18,051 nucleotides of DNA from Candidatus Fibrimonadales bacterium (GCA_009788135.1 WQSA01000019.1:1069-19119), one strand, 5' to 3'; positions 1-6,120 are shown, numbered from the stretch's first letter. Notes: generated by a model from the letters alone, not told the origin. A program made the numbers and translations.

Positions 1-182
1 AGAGTCGGAACTTTTTCGCCTTCGTCAACCAAGACCTTGAAGCTGCGGCGTTTCATGGTCTTTATGTTTTTGAATTGATAGATAACGCCAAAGCGTTTGC
101 CGATGTGGTTTGCCATGCCAAGATAATCCACGCCAACTATATCAATCAAAACTTCGTCTGCATGTACTTCGATATTATTCAT
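1..182 (-). CDS. nuoC: NADH-quinone oxidoreductase subunit C, N-terminal part
   Basis: Partial gene running off the left edge; only the first 60 codons are present. NuoC (30-kDa subunit) belongs to the peripheral arm of Complex I, which passes electrons from NADH to quinone. The visible protein begins MNNIEVHADEVLIDIVGVDY and continues with RFGVIYQF and a basic, valine-rich strand ending in EGEKVPT. This matches the 'D..G.DY', 'RF.V.Y' and 'V.E...VPS' pattern of the family. The ATG at 180-182 overlaps the 3' end of nuoB by 8 bp, indicating translational coupling in a nuoBC operon. The N-terminus is short compared with many NuoC proteins, which have about 30 extra residues before the first conserved strand, so a compact version is possible. 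Identification rests on this fragment plus its position after nuoB. Confidence 0.85.
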   Translation of the reverse strand, partial: MNNIEVHADEVLIDIVGVDYLGMANHIGKRFGVIYQFKNIKTMKRRSFKVLVDEGEKVPT

Positions 183-702
183 TTTTCCAGTCCCAGTTTT
201 TGATGTTTTCCCATTGCTCCTTCAATTTCTTTTTTCTGTCTTCCATGTATGATTGACTTTTGACTTTTTCCTGCAATTCAAGCATTGCGTCAAAGAATGC
301 TTCGGGTCGGCTTGGGCAGCCGCCTATATAGACATCAACGGGGATTATGCGGTCTATACCGGGAACTGTGCAGTAGCAGTCGTAGAAGCCGCCGGAGCAA
401 GCACAAGCTCCCATTGAGATAACCCATTTTGGTTCCATCATTTGCTCGTAAATGCGTTTTAATATGGGAGCTTGTTTGAATGTTATGGTGCCTGAAACTG
501 CTAGAACATCGGCCTGTCTGGGCGTGAATCGCACAAATTCAGAACCCAGCCTTGAAAGATCGTAGCGCGCGGATTCCGTGGACATAAATTCAATAGCACA
601 ACAAGCTGTTCCGTAGGGGAATGGCCACAAAGAATGCAGACGACCCCAGCTAACCAGCTCGTCCAATTTACCGGCAAAAAATCCCGGATTTGAGTTTGGC
701 AT
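175..702 (-). CDS. nuoB: NADH-quinone oxidoreductase subunit B
   Basis: NuoB (PSST/20-kDa subunit) holds cluster N2, the last iron-sulfur centre before quinone in Complex I, at the junction of the peripheral and membrane arms. The 175-aa protein has every expected ligand: adjacent Cys34-Cys35 in YGTACCAIEFM, Cys100 in GACACSGG, and Cys129 in GGCPSRPEA. An extra cysteine (C102) sits where most homologues have Asn. The length is normal for a short bacterial form. The ATG at 702 has an AGAGG ribosome-binding site (711-715) at 8-nt spacing. nuoC follows with an 8-bp overlap. There is no nuoA upstream; instead the remnant of a tRNA gene lies 34 bp away, followed by a mobile element, so the promoter now used is not evident. 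Confidence 0.97.
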   Translation of the reverse strand: MPNSNPGFFAGKLDELVSWGRLHSLWPFPYGTACCAIEFMSTESARYDLSRLGSEFVRFTPRQADVLAVSGTITFKQAPILKRIYEQMMEPKWVISMGACACSGGFYDCYCTVPGIDRIIPVDVYIGGCPSRPEAFFDAMLELQEKVKSQSYMEDRKKKLKEQWENIKNWDWKNE

Positions 703-736
703 AAGTTAAACCTCTTAGGGGAATTTAGATATTTAG

Positions 737-778
737 TGGGCCCAGCAGGACTTGAACCTACGACCAGCGGATTATGAG
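737..778 (-). repeat. attL: displaced 3' half of the tRNA(CAT) gene
   Basis: These 42 bp match 6035-6076, the 3' half of the intact tRNA gene, with three mismatches (745, 760, 761). The last 17 bp (762-778 against 6060-6076), which include the anticodon CAT, are identical. Past 778 the tRNA similarity stops abruptly, so the 5' half is missing. The fragment still encodes a paired T-arm (GUAGG/CCUGC) and a complete 3' acceptor strand plus discriminator A. This is the usual signature of the original 3' end displaced when an element integrates into a tRNA gene. Crossover most likely lies in the identical 17 bp. Confidence 0.93.
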
Positions 779-820
779 GGTCAATTCCAACGACCTTAAA
801 AACCTTAAATCCGTCAAAAG

Positions 821-843
821 ACCCTTGTTTTGGGGGTTTGTTG
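821..843 (+). repeat. Left subterminal repeat (possible integrase arm site)
   Basis: This 23-bp stretch matches 5965-5987 at 20 of 23 positions. The core TTTGGGGGTTTGTTG corresponds to TTTGGGGGTGTGTTG at the other end. It lies 43 bp inside the left att repeat, and the partner lies 48 bp inside the right one, in the same orientation. Tyrosine recombinases of this kind usually bind arm-type repeats near the ends of attP, which is the simplest explanation. Function is inferred. Confidence 0.55.
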
Positions 844-854
844 GACATAACCCG

Positions 855-883
855 TTTATGGTTTTGTGTCAGTTCTATGTCAG
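855..883 (-). promoter_or_regulatory. Weak candidate promoter facing nuoB
   Basis: On the minus strand a CTGACA -35-like hexamer (883-878) is followed after 17 bp by CATAAA (860-855), pointing toward nuoB. It is the best match I found in the left end of the element that could drive nuoBC now that the element separates them from the upstream tRNA. The match is modest (5/6 and 4/6), so this is only a candidate. The CTGACA hexamer overlaps one of two TGTCAGT copies at 867-873 and 878-884; a third lies at 5855-5861. Confidence 0.2.
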
Positions 884-996
884 TTGTTTTAACCATACCC
901 GTAAACTAATCCATTTCTTTCAAAAGAGTACAAAAAAAGTTCAAAATTTGAAAAAAAACGACCCTCACCCCGTAGCTACCCATCTCAAATAAGCCC

Positions 997-1016
997 GATA
1001 AAATAGGGGTTTGTAG
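997..1016 (+). repeat. G-rich 20-bp repeat, copy 1 (upstream of rep operon)
   Basis: GATAAAATAGGGGTTTGTAG. It matches 2741-2760 at 18 of 20 positions and is related to a third copy at 2775-2794. The exact copies flank the two-gene replication operon (1136-2559) in the same orientation. Spaced repeats flanking a replication gene are typical of initiator-binding iterons or recombinase sites. The role here is inferred. The rest of 779-1135 shows no convincing gene. Confidence 0.5.
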
Positions 1017-1135
1017 GGTTTTACATTCTAATGGGGTTCTAATAAATGCTAGACCTTGTGGTGGTGGGTTAAAACTTACAACCTACATTTTCCTATATTA
1101 GGGGCTGAAAAATCTTGAATAGGAGAAATGTTGAA

Positions 1136-1339
1136 ATGAAGAAGATAGAGGACGTAAAGGCTTTTCTAAAAGAAAGTCAGGAAAAAGACAAACAGTTAGA
1201 TTCTAACCTTGAAAATATAGTTGTGGATAAAAACACAGACGATGACAGCTTAGAAACCCTCACTATGGAAACAGAAGAACGTTTAGACCGTCAAATTGAA
1301 AAACAAGTTGATGATTTCTTTGAAAAACAAGTCAAATGA
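1136..1339 (+). CDS. Small acidic/basic coiled-coil-like protein coupled to rep
   Basis: A 67-aa, highly charged, cysteine-free protein rich in Glu, Asp, Lys and Gln, with no membrane segment. The C-terminal half (EERLDRQIEKQVDDFFEKQV) looks helical and amphipathic. I chose ATG 1136 because AGGAG at 1121-1125 sits 10 nt upstream; a longer TTG start at 1115 would place that site inside the gene. Its TGA overlaps the ATG of the replication gene (ATGA, 1336-1339), so the two are almost certainly translationally coupled. By position it could be a copy-control, partition or accessory replication factor, but no family is recognised. Confidence 0.7.
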   Translation: MKKIEDVKAFLKESQEKDKQLDSNLENIVVDKNTDDDSLETLTMETEERLDRQIEKQVDDFFEKQVK

Positions 1340-2559
1340 GAAAAGTAAAAACTGCCCAAGATATTGCTATTCAAAAAAACAAAGCTAAAACAAAGTTGGA
1401 GAGAGACCCACTCTCTTTGAATTACAGTTTGGGTAAAGGTAATGGTAAAGACAGTAATGGAGAATCCAACGGGGCGTGTAAAACCAAACATTTTTATTGT
1501 GAAAATTTTAGCTATGTTGAATGTTTGAAAGAAATAACCAAGTTAAAATGGGAAGATAAGAAAAACAGAAAATTTGTTGGGGCTACCCATATATCAACAG
1601 GAAGGAATCATAATGTTAGAAATTCAATAGTTATTGACATAGATGAAAAACAATACCATTATTCAACAGATAAAAAAACTGCTGAAAAAGAGATACTGAA
1701 AGAATGTCTTGAAAAAGTTGGCTCAAAACCTTTTGCTATAACCTATGCTGTTAAAAATGGAAAAATAGACAAAAGTGTTCAAATAATGTTTTTGATAAAA
1801 GAGACAAAACACATTAAAGGTTATGACCACCAACACTATTTAGATGTTATGAGATATTTTTGTTCATTGTTCAATGCTGACCCTCAAATGACAAATTGGA
1901 GATGTAAAAACCCGTTCTACAAGGGTGTGGATATCAAAGATAGAGAACAGGTTGGTAAAATTTTCAATGATAGCCCAGAGTTGGATATTTCAGCCTTCCT
2001 ACCTCTCTCACAAACAGATGTTACACCAACCAAAGCCAAAAAAGATAAAGCTGAAAAAACAGCCAAAGAAAAATTACATTGGAAGGTTTTAATTGAAAAT
2101 ATACTGAATAGCATTGTTTGGGAAAATGGTAAAATAATTGACGGGCGTAAAAGATATGTTTATGTTCAAATGGCTATGGATTATTTTACAGACTATTTCA
2201 ACACAGATGGTTATATGTATTGTAATGATAAATTTGCTATCCCACTTAGCAAAGAGGAAATGTATAAAATAACGGAAGCCAAGAGGAAGTTTTTTCTAAC
2301 GAAATACAAAGGTAAATCTGGCAGGGATAGACGTAAAAGCTTAGATACTCGCCGTTTAATTTCAGTATCAAAGGAAATGAAAATAACTCGTTTGAAAAAA
2401 CAGGGTAAAACTAATGGTGAAATAGCTAAAGAGTTAAAAGGAACACCATTAAAAATGACAAAACAACACATTGGAAGGCTTTTTAAGAAAATTGAGGAAC
2501 ATAATAAAAAACACCCTCCGTCTATGGTTAATGTAGATTACACAATATCATTTGATTAG
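1336..2559 (+). CDS. Putative replication initiator/primase, ColE2 RepA-like
   Basis: A 407-aa protein. After a basic N-terminus (1-50) comes a region with a hydrophobic strand ending in acidic residues (SIVIDIDEKQ, D101/D103), then a strand with YAVKNGKIDKSVQIMFLI, then DPQMTNWRCKNPFYKG (182-197). This order resembles the ColE2/primase-type plasmid initiators, where an acidic metal site and a 'KNP' motif are conserved. The C-terminus (about 350-390) contains a helix-turn-helix-like stretch (KTNGEIAKELKG...TKQHIGRLFKKI), suited to binding origin DNA. It starts on the overlapping stop of the small gene before it. The noncoding region directly downstream carries repeats, as expected because ColE2-type origins lie just after rep. 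The family assignment is by motif resemblance only; a regulator with a primase-like fold is the main alternative. Confidence 0.6.
   Translation: MRKVKTAQDIAIQKNKAKTKLERDPLSLNYSLGKGNGKDSNGESNGACKTKHFYCENFSYVECLKEITKLKWEDKKNRKFVGATHISTGRNHNVRNSIVIDIDEKQYHYSTDKKTAEKEILKECLEKVGSKPFAITYAVKNGKIDKSVQIMFLIKETKHIKGYDHQHYLDVMRYFCSLFNADPQMTNWRCKNPFYKGVDIKDREQVGKIFNDSPELDISAFLPLSQTDVTPTKAKKDKAEKTAKEKLHWKVLIENILNSIVWENGKIIDGRKRYVYVQMAMDYFTDYFNTDGYMYCNDKFAIPLSKEEMYKITEAKRKFFLTKYKGKSGRDRRKSLDTRRLISVSKEMKITRLKKQGKTNGEIAKELKGTPLKMTKQHIGRLFKKIEEHNKKHPPSMVNVDYTISFD
2005..2027 (+). repeat. Origin-type repeat inside the rep coding sequence
   Basis: This 23-bp stretch of the rep gene differs at one base (2016, g for a) from 2591-2613, just downstream of the gene. 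The core is ACAAACAGATGTTACAC here and ACAAACAAATGTTACAC there. It encodes LSQTDVT in rep. Having a copy of an intergenic repeat inside the putative initiator gene suggests a binding site for autoregulation or a sequence captured by duplication. Confidence 0.65.
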
Positions 2560-2595
2560 CTATTCCTTTTCCTTTTTTTGTTTCCTCCTTCTCTC

Positions 2596-2656
2596 ACAAA
2601 CAAATGTTACACCCCGTTTATTTGGCTCAATTTTGGGCTGTGTAACATTTGTTTGT
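2596..2656. repeat. 17-bp perfect inverted repeat downstream of rep
   Basis: Left arm ACAAACAAATGTTACAC (2596-2612) is exactly the reverse complement of 2640-2656, with a 27-nt loop between. Purine/pyrimidine-rich flanks (CTTCTCTC at 2589-2595 and GGGAGAGAAA at 2661-2670) could extend the stem imperfectly. The left arm is repeated with one change inside rep (2005-2027). It could be an initiator-binding site, a cruciform in the origin, or a terminator-like hairpin for the rep transcript, although no clean T-run follows it. Confidence 0.8.
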
Positions 2657-2740
2657 AAAAGGGAGAGAAAAAAAGGATAATATACAGGATAACAGGCTAC
2701 AAACACGATAACTACGAACTTTGCCGGCGGCTATGAAACT

Positions 2741-2760
2741 GATAAAATAGGGGTTTTCAG
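2741..2760 (+). repeat. G-rich 20-bp repeat, copy 2
   Basis: GATAAAATAGGGGTTTTCAG, 18 of 20 identical to 997-1016 and in the same orientation. It lies between two GCCGGC palindromes in the candidate origin. Confidence 0.5.
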
Positions 2761-2774
2761 CCGGCATAAAAGCT

Positions 2775-2794
2775 GATGATTTGGGGTTTTGTAG
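2775..2794 (+). repeat. G-rich 20-bp repeat, degenerate copy 3
   Basis: GATGATTTGGGGTTTTGTAG shares the GAT start, the GGGG-TTT core and the GTAG end with 997-1016, and resembles the subterminal repeats at 821 and 5965. It begins 14 bp after copy 2 ends. Confidence 0.35.
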
Positions 2795-2973
2795 CCACCA
2801 TTTTAGTCCAACGATTACACAAACACAGGGGGGTGTGAATGTTTTAGCCCTTGGGATAGAGGGTAGGTTGCTTTACAGGGTGGTTTTCTAGGCTTTGGGA
2901 GTAAAGGGTCTATTGGTAATTGAAATATTGAATTTTTGTATATTTCATTTGATAGGAAACAGAGGATAGTTAT

Positions 2974-3063
2974 ATGATGTTATTTGTTTGGTTATATTTA
3001 GAACTGCTTGATAGTATAAAGAAATCTTGGAAAGAACTCTTTGAAGAGGAAAGCCAACAATGA
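2974..3063 (+). CDS. Possible 29-aa small protein before the glycosylase
   Basis: ATG 2974 is preceded by AGAGGA (2961-2966), and the frame runs 29 codons to TGA at 3061-3063, 45 bp before the glycosylase ATG. The peptide has a hydrophobic N-terminal half (MMLFVWLYLELL) and a charged C-terminal half (KKSWKELFEEESQQ). That pattern is seen in small membrane-associated peptides, including some type I toxins, but also arises by chance. The case rests on the ribosome-binding site and tight spacing; it could be a leader peptide for the gene downstream. Confidence 0.35.
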   Translation: MMLFVWLYLELLDSIKKSWKELFEEESQQ

Positions 3064-3108
3064 AAATTTATATATTTACTCCGTGGTTTGCTAATAGGAG
3101 TTCCAAAT

Positions 3109-3876
3109 ATGGAAAAGATAGTTAAGATTTTAATAGACAGATTTTATACATCTAACATAAAGCCATTCCCTTTTGTTGAGGATATTGAAGCTAATAATCT
3201 ATTGAATGATATTGAAAATAATCCTCATGCTTTTGTTTTAGCTTGTTTAATGGATAGACAAATACAAGCTGAAAAAGCGTGGTTAATACCAAAAAAAATA
3301 TTTGTTATATTACAAACTTTTAATATAAATGAATTAGCAAATATAAAAAGAGAAGAATATATCAACATTTTCAACAAACATAAATTACATAGGTTTAATA
3401 CAGATATGGCTGATATATTTTATTTGGGAATACAAGATATAAAGAACAAATATAATGGGAACGCTTCTGAAATATGGTTTCGTAATTTACGTGGTAATAT
3501 GTGTGAAAAATTGAGTAGCTCCTTGGTCGTTTCTAGATTTCTTGAATTTAAAGGTTGTGGAATTAAAATTGCTACAATGTCAGCAAATATATTAGCAACA
3601 AAATTTAAAATTGAATTTTCTGATTATTTTTCAATAGATATTTCACCTGATGTTCATATTAAACGAGTATTACCAAGAATGGGACTTGTTCCACAAAACC
3701 CAACACTAAAAATGGTAATACATAAAGCTAGAGAATTATATCCTGAATTTCCTGGAATTATTGACTTTCCTTGTTGGGAGATTGGAAGAAATTGGTGTAA
3801 AGCAAATAATCCTGATTGCTCTAATTGTATAGTGGAATCTGAATGTTTATATAAAAAACAGGAAAATAATTCATAA
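3109..3876 (+). CDS. Endonuclease III-like [4Fe-4S] DNA glycosylase (HhH-GPD)
   Basis: A 255-aa protein of the HhH-GPD superfamily, which excises damaged or modified bases and may cut at the resulting abasic site. It has a helix-hairpin-helix FKGCGIKIA (147-155) with Lys153 in the position of the EndoIII lyase lysine, and PDVHIKRV (180-187) with Asp181 in the place of the catalytic Asp. At the C-terminus Cys230-X6-Cys237-X2-Cys240-X5-Cys246 is exactly the EndoIII iron-sulfur loop spacing. ATG 3109 is chosen because AGGAG (3096-3100) lies 8 nt upstream; a longer TTG start at 3088 would absorb it. It lies inside the mobile element and is very AT-rich, so it is a cargo gene, not the housekeeping nth. 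The substrate is unknown; repair of element DNA or attack on modified phage DNA are both possible. Confidence 0.85.
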   Translation: MEKIVKILIDRFYTSNIKPFPFVEDIEANNLLNDIENNPHAFVLACLMDRQIQAEKAWLIPKKIFVILQTFNINELANIKREEYINIFNKHKLHRFNTDMADIFYLGIQDIKNKYNGNASEIWFRNLRGNMCEKLSSSLVVSRFLEFKGCGIKIATMSANILATKFKIEFSDYFSIDISPDVHIKRVLPRMGLVPQNPTLKMVIHKARELYPEFPGIIDFPCWEIGRNWCKANNPDCSNCIVESECLYKKQENNS

Positions 3877-3891
3877 AATTTAGTAAAATAA

Positions 3892-3900
3892 TGCTATAAG
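3892..3900 (+). promoter_or_regulatory. Candidate extended -10 promoter
   Basis: TGCTATAAG matches an extended -10 element (TGn followed by TATAAG at 3895-3900). It lies between the glycosylase stop and the next gene, giving a leader of roughly 45 nt. No good -35 is visible, which extended -10 promoters can tolerate. Confidence 0.35.
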
Positions 3901-3951
3901 ATAAATAGATAAAAACCTTTAAACGCCTATAACAGGGTGGGAGTATAACCT

Positions 3952-4320
3952 ATGGACTTTTCAAAGTTCAAAAATGAAGCTGAAAACACCACAAACAAAG
4001 ATTCAAAATTTTTAGCCCTCACAGACGAGTTCCAAAAATTTGAATTTGATATGAAAAAAGAACCCCAAAGAACCGTTAATCTATGGGACGGAAAAAAACT
4101 AGTGGAAATAAAAAATGAAAATGAGGTTGGTAAAAATAAAAGAATACATTACAGGCTATTCACAACGGACGGGAACATACTCTCTCTGACTGAATACCAA
4201 TTCAAAATATTTTTGGATTCAATACCAAATATACACGATGTTCCAGATATTTACACTTGCTTTTTAAAAATGGGTCTTGATTTGAAAAACAAACCCGTTT
4301 TAAAAGCTAAAAGTTTGTAA
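3952..4320 (+). CDS. Hypothetical 122-aa element protein
   Basis: A soluble, charged 122-aa protein with no signal peptide or membrane segment. The first 60 residues are Lys/Glu-rich and likely helical. The second half (about 70-110) alternates hydrophobic and polar residues (IHYRLFTTDGNILSLTEYQFKIFLDSI), suggesting a small alpha/beta fold. GGGAG at 3940-3944 gives a reasonable ribosome-binding site for ATG 3952. It begins 75 bp after the glycosylase, probably with its own promoter. I recognise no family. Position in the element suggests an accessory or regulatory role, but nothing in the sequence says which. Confidence 0.7.
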   Translation: MDFSKFKNEAENTTNKDSKFLALTDEFQKFEFDMKKEPQRTVNLWDGKKLVEIKNENEVGKNKRIHYRLFTTDGNILSLTEYQFKIFLDSIPNIHDVPDIYTCFLKMGLDLKNKPVLKAKSL

Positions 4321-4321
4321 A

Positions 4322-4462
4322 ATGAAAAACTGCCGTCTAGAATTTTTAGGTGTTAAGTCAAGCCAAGAAAAAAATGAACAGAGATTCCAAAACCACTTAA
4401 CACCTAAATTTTATTTACATATTTTTGATGTAGGGTATGGGCTAGAAACAATTTATTTATGA
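4322..4462 (+). CDS. Possible 46-aa small ORF
   Basis: ATG 4322 lies one base after the stop of the 122-aa gene and the frame runs 46 codons to TGA 4460-4462. The product (MKNCRLEFLGVKSSQEKNEQ... ending FDVGYGLETIYL) has no recognised motif. There is no strong ribosome-binding site, but the near-overlap would allow reinitiation. A 14-bp inverted repeat sits inside it, which weakens the case because the stretch may be structural instead. Confidence 0.3.
   Translation: MKNCRLEFLGVKSSQEKNEQRFQNHLTPKFYLHIFDVGYGLETIYL
4345..4408. repeat. 14-bp inverted repeat with 36-nt loop
   Basis: TTTAGGTGTTAAGT (4345-4358) is the exact reverse complement of 4395-4408. The right arm is followed by TTTTATTTA. 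It may serve as a terminator-like hairpin for the genes upstream, although the loop is long, or as a dimeric protein-binding site. Confidence 0.6.
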
Positions 4463-4502
4463 GGGTAGGGGGTAAATAGTATAAAGCCAAACAGAGGGTT
4501 CT

Positions 4503-4634
4503 ATGAGTAAATCTAAACAAGCAAATTCAAAGCAAAAACATAATGGAGAATCAGCCGTCAGCAAAATATTGAAATGGGCTGCTGAATCCAAAACCAACAC
4601 AGGGAGACGTTACACAGGTGGTTTGTTTTATTAA
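4503..4634 (+). CDS. Possible 43-aa basic small protein, convergent with integrase
   Basis: ATG 4503 has a good ribosome-binding site (AGAGGG, 4494-4499) and encodes 43 residues, ending at TAA 4632-4634, where it overlaps the 3' end of the integrase gene by 4 bp. The protein is strongly basic (MSKSKQANSKQKHNGESAVS, then KILKWAAESKTNTGRRYTGG and LFY) with an amphipathic helix in the middle. Small basic proteins next to tyrosine recombinases are often excisionases or regulators, but no excisionase fold can be recognised here. Confidence 0.45.
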   Translation: MSKSKQANSKQKHNGESAVSKILKWAAESKTNTGRRYTGGLFY

Positions 4635-5812
4635 ATGAAATAATCCTCTTCAAGCCATTTCAGCAAGTTTTTCCTCTCCGTTTTGGTTTGCTCAAAACCT
4701 ACTTTAAAATGCTTGTGTTCATATTTGCCGTAATTGTCAGCTGTTATTTGTATCCCAGCATGTCCCATTTGATAAGATACCTTTTGGAGTTCTTCACCAC
4801 TAAGTAATTTATTTACAGCAAAAGTGTGTCTCAATTTGTGTGGGTGTATTCCTTTGAAAAATCGTTTCAGCCGTATGGATAGGGCATTACCCGTTGTGTT
4901 GAAAATATGTCCTCTCTTGAATAATTCCCTAATGGTTTTACAAACGGGGATATTCCTATTTGCTGATTTTGTTTTACCCGTTGTCCTGTGGTTTCCTATG
5001 AAATCACCATGTAAAGAAATTAAATCATTTTTTATGCTGTCTGGCTTTATTACATTTAATTCTCCAAGCCTCATTCCCGTAATCAGCAAAAACAAAGCCA
5101 AGTCGTGGCAACCTTCATGTGTGTGTTTCAAGTCATTCAGCATTTTTTTCTGTTCCTCAATATCAAGAGGTTCAACAACTTTTTTGTTCAGCCCAACAAC
5201 GGCTTTTACTTTTACTGAATCCCAAATATTCCCGTTGTGATACCACCCGTAAACAACAGCAAGTTTAACCATTTGTTTTAAAATGTCCAATTCCTTTTTA
5301 ACAACACTAGCTGATGTAACCGTTCCTCCTTTTTTATACCTTGTTTTTGTTCTCCAATTTACAAAGTCGTGGGCTGTGTGGAATGTAAAATCGTTTGTGG
5401 TTTTTAGGTGATGTAAATTGAAAAAAGTAAACAAGGTATTTTCAAGACGGTCAAACCTTCCTCCCTTGTTCAACCCCTCTGTTTGTTTAGCCGTTTTCCA
5501 AATATCAAACAATTCCTTCAAAGTGTGAGACCCCAAAGCCTCAACGCCAGAATTATAGGGTAATACAAGTTGAGCTATAATTTTACACCTGCTTTCCTCA
5601 TCAAGGTTTACATACTGTAAAACTATTTGCTTCATCTCTTTGGCTGTAATGGTTTGCCGTTTGTTTTTTGGAAGCAAACCCATTATAGTCTCATGGGCGT
5701 TTTTACAAGCCCTCATAAAACTTTTGCTTTGCTTGGGAACAGAGTATGAAATTTCCCTGTACCCCCACGACCTATCCCGTATAAGACCCGTTTTTTCAAA
5801 CAAATAAGCCAT
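4631..5812 (-). CDS. int: Tyrosine recombinase/integrase of the element
   Basis: A 393-aa site-specific recombinase. The C-terminal domain has the full catalytic set: Arg248 in TGMRLGEL, a beta-hairpin lysine (K280 or K282 in TGKTKSANR), His325-x-x-Arg328 in HKLRHTFA, His351 in MGHAGIQ, and the nucleophile Tyr361 in NYGKY. The N-terminal 220 residues supply arm-binding and SAM-like core-binding regions (FDRLENTLFTFF..., VKKELDILKQMVKLAV). ATG 5812 has AGGAG (5824-5820) at 7-nt spacing. The gene starts 223 bp from the tRNA 3' end and is transcribed in the same direction as the tRNA, a common layout for tRNA-targeting elements. It should catalyse integration into, and probably excision from, the tRNA gene. 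Confidence 0.96.
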   Translation of the reverse strand: MAYLFEKTGLIRDRSWGYREISYSVPKQSKSFMRACKNAHETIMGLLPKNKRQTITAKEMKQIVLQYVNLDEESRCKIIAQLVLPYNSGVEALGSHTLKELFDIWKTAKQTEGLNKGGRFDRLENTLFTFFNLHHLKTTNDFTFHTAHDFVNWRTKTRYKKGGTVTSASVVKKELDILKQMVKLAVVYGWYHNGNIWDSVKVKAVVGLNKKVVEPLDIEEQKKMLNDLKHTHEGCHDLALFLLITGMRLGELNVIKPDSIKNDLISLHGDFIGNHRTTGKTKSANRNIPVCKTIRELFKRGHIFNTTGNALSIRLKRFFKGIHPHKLRHTFAVNKLLSGEELQKVSYQMGHAGIQITADNYGKYEHKHFKVGFEQTKTERKNLLKWLEEDYFI

Positions 5813-6034
5813 ATTGTCTCTCCTTTTTTTGTGTAAAACCTTGTGGTAAATCTGTGTCAGTGGATTTTTTTACAGACTTCTGGTCAAAAGTTTTGATAAA
5901 CAGAACTTTTATGGGTTTGTTAAAGAAAACCCAAGCCGTAAAAAATAGCTGATAGTGTATTCTTCCCCTTGATTTGGGGGTGTGTTGAAAATATGGTATG
6001 TGATAAGGGAGTAGGTTGTGAACCTTGAAATTAA
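5813..6034. promoter_or_regulatory. Integrase upstream region / right arm of att
   Basis: This noncoding stretch between integrase and tRNA holds two hairpin-forming inverted repeats: AAAAGTT/AACTTTT (5886-5892 with 5904-5910) and TGGGTTT/AAACCCA (5912-5918 with 5927-5933). It also holds a TGTCAGT copy (5855-5861) shared with the left end and the right subterminal repeat at 5965-5987. Integrase and accessory-factor binding and autoregulation of int are the likely functions; this is inference. Confidence 0.5.
5965..5987 (+). repeat. Right subterminal repeat (possible integrase arm site)
   Basis: Matches 821-843 at 20 of 23 positions in the same orientation, 48 bp inside the tRNA 3' end. The core is TTTGGGGGTGTGTTG at 5973-5987. 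Confidence 0.55.
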
Positions 6035-6108
<74 letters not shown>

Positions 6109-6120
6109 TTAGAGCCTGAA

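Larger units (their letters stand above)
2560..2973 (+). other. Noncoding repeat-rich region, candidate replication origin
   Basis: There is no convincing gene in these 414 bp. They contain the 17-bp inverted repeat at 2596-2656, a G-rich repeat pair at 2741-2760 and 2775-2794, two GCCGGC palindromes (2723-2728, 2760-2765), and a long-range pairing of GGCTACAAA with TTTGTAGCC across about 2695-2795. The part from about 2910 is AT-rich. Position directly after the initiator-like gene and repeat density make it the best origin candidate in the element. An oriT (nicking site) is possible too. Neither can be proven from sequence alone. Confidence 0.45.

Noticed and set aside
774..992. 72-aa open frame beginning in the left att repeat
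   Set aside because: It starts inside the tRNA remnant, has no ribosome-binding site, and runs through the subterminal repeat and homopolymer-rich DNA; more likely chance.
3088..3108. Longer TTG start for the glycosylase
   Set aside because: It would put the AGGAG ribosome-binding site inside the gene; the ATG at 3109 has correct spacing.
4824..5240. 138-aa plus-strand open frame opposite the integrase
   Set aside because: It is antisense to the catalytic domain of a clearly real integrase and shows no independent signal.
779..6034. CRISPR array or insertion sequence within the AT-rich region
   Set aside because: Repeats are too few and unevenly spaced for CRISPR, and no transposase or terminal inverted repeats are present; the tRNA-derived direct repeats and integrase explain the region.
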